A program made the position numbers and the translations under genes. The notes beneath the pieces were generated by a model that made no database searches, had not been told where the DNA came from, and saw only the letters and a program-made list of their open reading frames with translations. From positions 7,257,501 to 7,321,500 of the forward strand of contig NZ_CP150265.1 of NCBI RefSeq assembly GCF_037976325.1: DNA of 64,000 bases, given 5' to 3'. Shown one piece after another: positions 58,627 to 64,000 of this stretch. Source of the DNA: Paenibacillus sp. FSL K6-3182 (lineage in GTDB: Bacteria; Bacillota; Bacilli; Paenibacillales; Paenibacillaceae). The number at the start of each line of letters is the position of its first letter. Position 1 is the stretch's first letter.

Positions 58627-60780
58627 ATGGGGCCTATATTCGCTATTTACGCCAAAGATCTTCGCAGTATTTTCCGGAACAGCGCAGCTGCCATCGTCAT
58701 CGTCGGACTCGCTTTTTTGCCGTCTTTATATGCTTGGTTCAACATTGAAGCGTCTTGGGACCCATACGGCCAGACCAGTTCACTTGCCATAGCCGTCGTG
58801 AACAACGATGAAGGCGCTGTGCTGCATGGGACGCCCATCAAAGTTGGAGACGAAATTATAGCCTCCTTGAAGGAAAATAAAAAAATTGGCTGGGTGTTCG
58901 TAGAGGGCAACAAGGCCATTGAAGGCGTTAAGCATGGCGACTATTATGCCAGCATCACCATTCCGCCCGATTTTTCTGCCAAAATGGCTACAGTGCTATC
59001 GAACAATCTTCAACAAGCAGAGCTCGATTACGCGGTAAATGAGAAGATCAATGCCGTATCGCCAAAAATCGCCCAGAAGGGTGCGAGCGGCATCATTGAG
59101 CAGGTCCGCGCAAGCTTCGTCAAAACCGCTAACGAAACGATTTTTCGTATATTCAATCAAATAGGCATTGAGCTCGAGGAGAACAAACCAGCGATTGAGC
59201 AGGTTCGCAGTACTGTATTCAAGCTGGAATCATTGTTCCCTCAGATTAATGACGCCGTCGCACTAGCGGTTACTGATATTGAAAAATCGAAAAAAATTGT
59301 TGCAACCGTTCAAACGGAGCTGCCAAAAGCTGCCCAGCTCGCCAAGGATGGCGAAGCTTTCTCCAAGCAGCTTGGTACTTTTTTTGACCAAAGCAAATCG
59401 GCCCTCGACACGGCCGGCCCGCTTATTAAGCAGGATTTACAGCTGCTGCTGCAAACGGCCAATTCGGTGGAGGAGCTTGTCGGCATATTACAAGATACGA
59501 ATATAGATCCTGAAGTGGTAAAAAAGAGCTTGGAGCTGGCAGAGCAGCGCCTCACAAGTTCCATCATCGTTATTGATGGGATGCTGAATCTGCTCGATCG
59601 CTTGAATGATTTGGCACCAAGTAAAGTAATCGTGTCGACCATTGATCGACTAAAACAGGTAAACACAAGGTTTCAGCAGCAGCTTACGATTGTTAAGCAA
59701 ATCCGGTCGGCAGTCGAAAAAGGCGAGAAGCCAGCGCAAACGCTAATCGATCGTCTCGGCACCTTATCCAAGGAAACCTCTTCGTTCTTAACAGACGTGC
59801 TGGGCCGTTATGACAGTGAAATTTTGCCGCATATCAAACAAGCAGCGGACAAAGCGAAAAAATCTGCTGCAACAGCAGAGTCCATATTAGCGGAAGCAAA
59901 CAAGGTCATTCCAAGTGCTGCATCCATCGTAAGCGACGCTGCTAAGGGACTAGAGCTTGGCGGCAAGGAAATGGCCAACATTCAAAAAAACTTACCCGCA
60001 GCTGAACAAAAGATCAAAGGACTCGCACAGCGGATTCGTGACTTGGAAAAGGAAGGCAATTTAAATGAGCTTGTTGATTTGCTCAAAAATGACGCCGAAC
60101 GCGAGGGTGCTTTTTTCGCTGAGCCGGTTATATTGAAGGAGAACCGCCTATATCCGATACCGAATTACGGTTCAGCCATGTCCCCATTTTTCACAACGCT
60201 ATCGCTATGGGTTGGTGCGCTGCTGCTCGTTTCACTGCTTAGTGTGGACGTTCATTCCACATCAGAAACCGCATACCGCAGCTATCACGTCTATTTTGGG
60301 CGTTACCTGACCTTCCTTACGATTGCGATTGTACAGTCGCTGCTTGTTACGATCGGCGATATATGGCTGCTTAAGGCGTATGTCGCCGACAAAATCTGGT
60401 TTGTGCTGTTTGGCGTTATTTTGAGCGCGGTGTTCATGCTGATTGTGTACACGCTTGTATCCGTATTTGGCAATGTCGGCAAGGCGATGGCTATTGTTTT
60501 GCTCGTGCTTCAGCTTGCTGGATCTGGAGGCACGTTCCCAATTCAAGTTACACCGCCGTTTTTTCAAGCAATTCACCCCTTCCTGCCTTTCACCTACGCG
60601 ATCAGCATGATGCGCGAAGCGGTGGGCGGTATCTTATGGGATATCGTTGCCAGAGATTTAATTGCTCTTGCCCTTTTTGCTGGTGCTGCACTGCTGATTG
60701 GCCTAGCACTGAAGAAATGGATTAACCGCTATTCTACCAAAATGCTGGAAAAAGCAAAGCAGAGCGGATTAATTCATTAG
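58627..60780 (+). CDS. YhgE/Pip-type membrane protein
   Basis: A 717-residue protein of the YhgE/Pip family. An N-terminal membrane segment (AIVIVGLAFLPSLYAWFNI) precedes a large extracytoplasmic region (about 45-520) rich in Ala, Leu, Lys, Glu and Gln with heptad character (coiled-coil-like), then five or six C-terminal ABC-2-type helices (SPFFTTLSLWVGALLLVSLL onward). GGTGGGAG precedes the ATG. Relatives include the phage-infection protein of Lactococcus and secretion-associated ESX/type VII-adjacent proteins, but no such genes are here. Function in this host unknown. Confidence 0.88.
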   Translation: MGPIFAIYAKDLRSIFRNSAAAIVIVGLAFLPSLYAWFNIEASWDPYGQTSSLAIAVVNNDEGAVLHGTPIKVGDEIIASLKENKKIGWVFVEGNKAIEGVKHGDYYASITIPPDFSAKMATVLSNNLQQAELDYAVNEKINAVSPKIAQKGASGIIEQVRASFVKTANETIFRIFNQIGIELEENKPAIEQVRSTVFKLESLFPQINDAVALAVTDIEKSKKIVATVQTELPKAAQLAKDGEAFSKQLGTFFDQSKSALDTAGPLIKQDLQLLLQTANSVEELVGILQDTNIDPEVVKKSLELAEQRLTSSIIVIDGMLNLLDRLNDLAPSKVIVSTIDRLKQVNTRFQQQLTIVKQIRSAVEKGEKPAQTLIDRLGTLSKETSSFLTDVLGRYDSEILPHIKQAADKAKKSAATAESILAEANKVIPSAASIVSDAAKGLELGGKEMANIQKNLPAAEQKIKGLAQRIRDLEKEGNLNELVDLLKNDAEREGAFFAEPVILKENRLYPIPNYGSAMSPFFTTLSLWVGALLLVSLLSVDVHSTSETAYRSYHVYFGRYLTFLTIAIVQSLLVTIGDIWLLKAYVADKIWFVLFGVILSAVFMLIVYTLVSVFGNVGKAMAIVLLVLQLAGSGGTFPIQVTPPFFQAIHPFLPFTYAISMMREAVGGILWDIVARDLIALALFAGAALLIGLALKKWINRYSTKMLEKAKQSGLIH

Positions 60781-60861
60781 CAAAACATTTGACTAGCCCC
60801 CTTTTTCTATGAATAATAAAATAAACAATAGAAAAACGATCTTGGGTTAGGAGGCAATTAT

Positions 60862-61428
60862 ATGTCCATGGTTCCACAAATATTGGAGTTTAATAAAAAA
60901 TTTGTTGAGGAAAAACAATATGAAGCCTATTTGACTGACAAATTTCCCGATAAGAAGATTGCAGTTCTTACTTGTATGGACACTAGACTTGTAGAGCTTC
61001 TGCCAAAAGCATTAAATTTAAAAAATGGCGATGCCAAATTTATTAAAAATGCCGGCGCCATTCTGACTCAGCCGTTCGGAAGCGCGATGCGCAGCATCCT
61101 CATCGCCGTGTACGAGCTTGGGGCTCGCGAGGTTCTCGTCATTGGCCATCATGGCTGCGGTATGACCAACCTCAATACAGAAGGCATGGTCAGCAAATTC
61201 CAAGATCACGGCATCGATCCGCTTGCCATTGAAACGCTCGAAAATTCAGGAATACGCATGGATAAATTTTTGCGGGGCTTCGCAAGTTCCGAAGAAGGCG
61301 TCATGCACAGCGTCAAATTGATCCGTAAGCATCCTCTCTTCCCAAAAGACATTCCGGTTCACGGCTTTATACTCGACCCCGAAACGGGCGCTCTGGAGCT
61401 TCTCGTTCAGGATTATCAAGCAGAGTAA
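60862..61428 (+). CDS. Beta-class carbonic anhydrase
   Basis: A 188-residue zinc enzyme that interconverts CO2 and bicarbonate. The zinc ligands are Cys38 (in LTCMDTRL), His96 and Cys99 (in VIGHHGCGM), with Asp40 and Arg42 completing the catalytic dyad. The length and motif spacing match the small YtiB-like subgroup. GGAGG precedes the ATG. Confidence 0.93.
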   Translation: MSMVPQILEFNKKFVEEKQYEAYLTDKFPDKKIAVLTCMDTRLVELLPKALNLKNGDAKFIKNAGAILTQPFGSAMRSILIAVYELGAREVLVIGHHGCGMTNLNTEGMVSKFQDHGIDPLAIETLENSGIRMDKFLRGFASSEEGVMHSVKLIRKHPLFPKDIPVHGFILDPETGALELLVQDYQAE

Positions 61429-61449
61429 TTGACCATAAGCAAAGAATAG

Positions 61450-61500
61450 AAAAAACGGTTGTCCTCTGAGCTGAGTCAGCCAATAGGACAACCGTTTTTT
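61450..61500. terminator. Bidirectional terminator
   Basis: AAAAAACGGTTGTCCT and AGGACAACCGTTTTTT form a perfect 16-bp stem. Shared by carbonic anhydrase (+) and the GyrI-like gene (-), overlapping the latter's stop. Confidence 0.85.
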
Positions 61501-61981
61501 ATTTTATCGCAATATAGATGTCGACTTCCGCATTCGCAGGGTCAAATGTCCGGCCGTCATACAGCTCGTAATCGCCGCCATAAGTGCGCTCAATAGACGA
61601 ATGCTTGAAAAACGCCCAAATCTCGCCCCATGCTTGCGCTACAACCTCATAAACGGGACCCTTCTTCGTTTTAAAAACCATAAATTTAGCCTCTGGAACC
61701 GTCGCTTGCTCTAGTCCATCCGGCAGCTCGGCTTGTGCATCTGCCCGCTCATGGCCGATAAGCACCGTATAGGCTCCACTAGCATCACTTTCATAATCCG
61801 TATACAGCGCATAGATAAGATGACCGTTATTCACCTGTGCTCGTTCTGAAATACCGCTGCTGAAATACGAATCCCATAGACCCGATAAAAGTCCGTTTGC
61901 TCCCGTTTCCTGAGCATTCGTCGTGCGCGCTGTTACCCCTATAAGCGTAACTGCTGGTTTTACTGCAATGGTATCATTCAT
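61499..61981 (-). CDS. GyrI-like/AraC effector-binding-domain protein
   Basis: A 160-residue stand-alone small-molecule-binding domain of the GyrI/Rob-C/SBMF type. Characteristic parts are VTLIGVTARTTNAQE at the start, NNGHLIYALYTDYESDASGAYTVLIG in the middle (first 20 residues NNGHLIYALYTDYESDASGA) and VPEAKFMVFKTKKGPVYEVV at the end. GGGGGAA precedes the ATG. 67 bases separate it from the WYL-domain regulator gene upstream on the same strand, so the two may form an operon. Ligand unknown. Confidence 0.88.
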   Translation of the reverse strand: MNDTIAVKPAVTLIGVTARTTNAQETGANGLLSGLWDSYFSSGISERAQVNNGHLIYALYTDYESDASGAYTVLIGHERADAQAELPDGLEQATVPEAKFMVFKTKKGPVYEVVAQAWGEIWAFFKHSSIERTYGGDYELYDGRTFDPANAEVDIYIAIK

Positions 61982-62047
61982 CTACTGTTTCCCCCATTTC
62001 CTTGGTATGATCTTATTTTACCGTAGGAAACTGGACAGCTGTCTGTC

Positions 62048-62986
62048 TTAGTTCTTATAACGGTTAACAATATTTTGAGCTCGCAATATGATTTGCTCCA
62101 CGAGAGCCTGAGGCTGCTCAACCTTAACCTGATCGCCGTAGCTTAGCAGCATCCCATAAAACCAGTCATCTATCGTATGCTTGCCTTCCACACGCAAGCT
62201 TCCATCCGCTAATACAGTCACTTGATCCGGATGGAAAGCATCTCCTACACGGTGGCGCACCTGCGGCTGGAAAATAAGCGTTACGATGGTATCGGCATTT
62301 TTCGACCATTCTACATCCCATGAGTAACTGTCCAGCGAAGGTGTCTCGCGGCGTTCAAATCGCTCCAGCAATAGATTCAGCTTCTGTATGCGCGATAAAC
62401 GGAATACGCGGAACTGCTCACGAAGCGTGCAATAAGCCTGCAAATACCATATGTTTCCCTTCAAAATAAGCGCATACGGCTCAATCACTCGCTCCGTTTC
62501 CGTGCCATTCATGTTAATGTAGCTGAGCTCCGCCTTCCGTGTCTCTTCAATCGCCTTCTTGAACAAGTTTACCTTGTCGCGCGCTGCTGGCCCCTGCCCC
62601 CAAGGGTTCAAATCAAAAACCAAGCTATCTCCAAGGTGATCGTTCTGAAGCTTATCCGATTTGTGCAGCAATGCTCTTACCTTCTCATGCAAACCAGCAT
62701 AGGTCGCATCATCCAATGCGGTGCCTATGCCTTTGACGGCTGCTATAAGCGACGAAATTTCTGCTAATGTTAAATAGTGACGAGACAGCGTATATTGCTC
62801 CATAATCTCGAACCCGCCCGTTGTCCCTTGATGAGCCAACACCGGAATGCCGGACTGGCTTAACGTATCCATGTCGCGGTAAATTGTTTTTGTTGATACT
62901 TCAAAACGATCCGCCAGCTCCTTGGCGCTTATTCGTCCCCGGTTAAGCAGCAGTACCGTCATCGCGAGTAAACGATCAATCTTCAA
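62048..62986 (-). CDS. YafY-type HTH-WYL transcriptional regulator
   Basis: A 312-residue regulator. The N-terminal winged helix-turn-helix (RISAKELADRFEVSTKTIYRDM) binds DNA, and the WYL domain (about 145-215) follows; its motif is LKGNIWYLQAYCTLREQFRVFRLSRI (first 20 residues LKGNIWYLQAYCTLREQFRV), with a WCX extension after it. The start is a TTG preceded by AGTAGGA. Such regulators sense nucleotide or nucleic-acid ligands in other bacteria. It is probably co-transcribed with the GyrI-like gene. Confidence 0.9.
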   Translation of the reverse strand: MKIDRLLAMTVLLLNRGRISAKELADRFEVSTKTIYRDMDTLSQSGIPVLAHQGTTGGFEIMEQYTLSRHYLTLAEISSLIAAVKGIGTALDDATYAGLHEKVRALLHKSDKLQNDHLGDSLVFDLNPWGQGPAARDKVNLFKKAIEETRKAELSYINMNGTETERVIEPYALILKGNIWYLQAYCTLREQFRVFRLSRIQKLNLLLERFERRETPSLDSYSWDVEWSKNADTIVTLIFQPQVRHRVGDAFHPDQVTVLADGSLRVEGKHTIDDWFYGMLLSYGDQVKVEQPQALVEQIILRAQNIVNRYKN

Positions 62987-63015
62987 ATCAGTTCCTACTT
63001 TCTAAGCTTTTGCAT

Positions 63016-63825
63016 CTACATAAATCTAATTTCAGCAATCGGCCCACTCTGGACAAAACCTATATTTTGATAGACTTTGTTAGCAGCAGGGTTTTTATTA
63101 TCCGCATACAGCATCGGCTCCCTGTTCTCTTCCTCCAAAATTTCGCAAATTCCCGCTACAACCGCACTGGCATAGCCGTTTCTCCGAAGGACAGACGGCG
63201 TATAAACCGCATTGATCCGTCCGTGCCGCGGAGATCGATGAGCGATGTTGGCCATAGCCACTGGAAGTTCATCAACAGACCAGAAATATAAATTGCCTCT
63301 CATGACCATTCCCTCTGCAGCGGGCATCTGACTGGCAGGTATAACCGAAGCCCCATACGCGTCCTCAGAGAAGCCAGCCAAAAACTCAGCGACAAGCTCT
63401 ACATGCTGGCGTGTTGCTTGAATCATTTTCCCTTTTACCTTCATGGGCTTAATCACCTTTGGGCATGAATAAGCAGTCATCAACATATAAGCGCGATATT
63501 GCAGCTGGTTCGCCTCCGCATACATTTTCGCGAACGGTTCTGCTGTAGATGGAGCTCCGCATATACCCGGCAAATCCGTACCTTCGTAATAAGCGATAAG
63601 CTCCTGCATAAGTATGTCTCTGCGCTCTTCTGTCAAATCCTCCGATAGCCATAACCAAGCGTTATGACCAGGCGAACCTGCAAAGAGCAGCCGTCCGTCA
63701 GACGTCTTCAAGCTCGTTGCGCCTTCCAATGCCGTAATTAAATGAATCAGATTGTATTGCAGCTCATCTCGCATAAATGGAAATTGATTTAAAACATGAT
63801 CGTCCGCATGCAGTTTTTCTAACAT
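63016..63825 (-). CDS. GNAT-family N-acetyltransferase
   Basis: A 269-residue protein with an N-terminal half of unclear role and a C-terminal acetyltransferase domain: INAVYTPSVLRRNGYASAVV carries the acetyl-CoA-binding R-x-x-G-x-A pattern, and LYADNKNPAANKVYQNIGF is the closing GNAT helix and strand. GGAGG fits the ATG at 63825 (MLEKLHADD); the frame is also open to 63858. It lies 30 bases upstream of the WYL regulator gene on the same strand, so the last three genes may be one operon. Acceptor unknown. Confidence 0.85.
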   Translation of the reverse strand: MLEKLHADDHVLNQFPFMRDELQYNLIHLITALEGATSLKTSDGRLLFAGSPGHNAWLWLSEDLTEERRDILMQELIAYYEGTDLPGICGAPSTAEPFAKMYAEANQLQYRAYMLMTAYSCPKVIKPMKVKGKMIQATRQHVELVAEFLAGFSEDAYGASVIPASQMPAAEGMVMRGNLYFWSVDELPVAMANIAHRSPRHGRINAVYTPSVLRRNGYASAVVAGICEILEEENREPMLYADNKNPAANKVYQNIGFVQSGPIAEIRFM

Positions 63826-64000
63826 AGGATCCCTCCTTTTCTCGCTGATAATTAACACTCTCTATACTTTTAGAGCCGTCTAATTAATTCAGTCCAACAC
63901 CAATACCCATAATGAGTAGGGATGTAACAACGATGTCTATTAACTAATCCTTATTTTAGCAAAAAATCCTTAATCGGTATAACGATATTGCTGCGATTAT
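63826..64000. other. Intergenic end of window
   Basis: No gene seen. It should hold the minus-strand promoter for the acetyltransferase operon and may continue into a gene beyond the window. Confidence 0.5.

Noticed and set aside
1..64000. tRNA, rRNA, phage, insertion sequence or plasmid genes
   Set aside because: No cloverleaf or rRNA segment, transposase, integrase, or replication gene was seen by reading; a tRNAscan or ISfinder run would be needed to exclude them fully.

Overview
The window looks like a chromosomal segment of a Paenibacillus-type Firmicute. Evidence: Shine-Dalgarno sites of the AGGAGG type before almost every gene, many TTG/GTG starts, lipoprotein solute-binding proteins paired with YesM/YesN-type two-component systems and AraC-type output domains, an S-layer-anchored multimodular GH10 xylanase, a T-box leader before serS, and futalosine-pathway menaquinone genes. 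No rRNA, tRNA, CRISPR array, insertion sequence, phage gene or origin was recognised.

Layout. 0.2-4.2 kb: a lone extracellular solute-binding lipoprotein divergent from a membrane-bound AraC-type regulator, with a cre-like site between them. 4.3-5.3 kb: a DinB-fold protein and a DUF1284 protein separated by a long dyad. 5.5-17.1 kb: a xylan module made of a YesM/YesN two-component system, an Lpl/Ytc-type oligosaccharide ABC transporter (two permeases and a lipoprotein) and a 1431-residue cell-surface xylanase (CBM22-like x2, GH10, CBM9-like x2, SLH x3), followed upstream by a frameshifted gene remnant. 17.6-19.1 kb: serS with its T-box. 19.3-22.5 kb: small secreted or lipid-anchored proteins, a decayed histidine phosphatase start and a YbjQ-family gene with a small membrane partner. 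22.6-30.6 kb: a second carbohydrate cluster, all on the minus strand (histidine kinase, response regulator, solute-binding protein, two permeases, FAD oxidoreductase with a discoidin-like tail). 30.8-33.3 kb: acetyltransferase, P-loop kinase-like protein, unknown 225-residue protein and small membrane proteins, with a degraded second copy of one gene end. 33.5-38.4 kb: an intergenic repeat cluster, a Nudix hydrolase, a Tet(M)/EF-G-like GTPase, YceI and a MATE exporter. 38.7-41.5 kb: small and hypothetical proteins, one preceded by four 37-bp tandem hairpin repeats. 41.6-48.7 kb: a PAS histidine kinase, a diguanylate cyclase, a KtrB/TrkH potassium channel subunit, and mqnB-mqnD. 49.0-54.6 kb: an ArsR/SRPBCC pair with clear operator palindromes, then two cytosine-deaminase-like amidohydrolases and a divergent PucR regulator. 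54.7-58.5 kb: hxlB-hxlA (formaldehyde assimilation/detoxification), an HxlR-type regulator, a short-chain dehydrogenase and a luciferase-like oxidoreductase. 58.6-63.8 kb: a YhgE/Pip membrane protein, a beta-carbonic anhydrase, a GyrI-like protein, a WYL-domain regulator and a GNAT protein.

Functionally, two blocks are polysaccharide-utilisation modules in which a histidine kinase senses an external oligosaccharide, its AraC-type response regulator activates the ABC transporter, and surface or cytosolic enzymes process the sugar. The rest is core metabolism and stress or environment sensing. The observations most worth a second look are the tandem repeat array in the probable 5' leader of the gene at 40993, the four-copy intergenic repeat family at 33483-33664, two decayed genes, the local duplication at 30841 versus 31973, and the loss of a metal-ligand aspartate in one of the two amidohydrolases.
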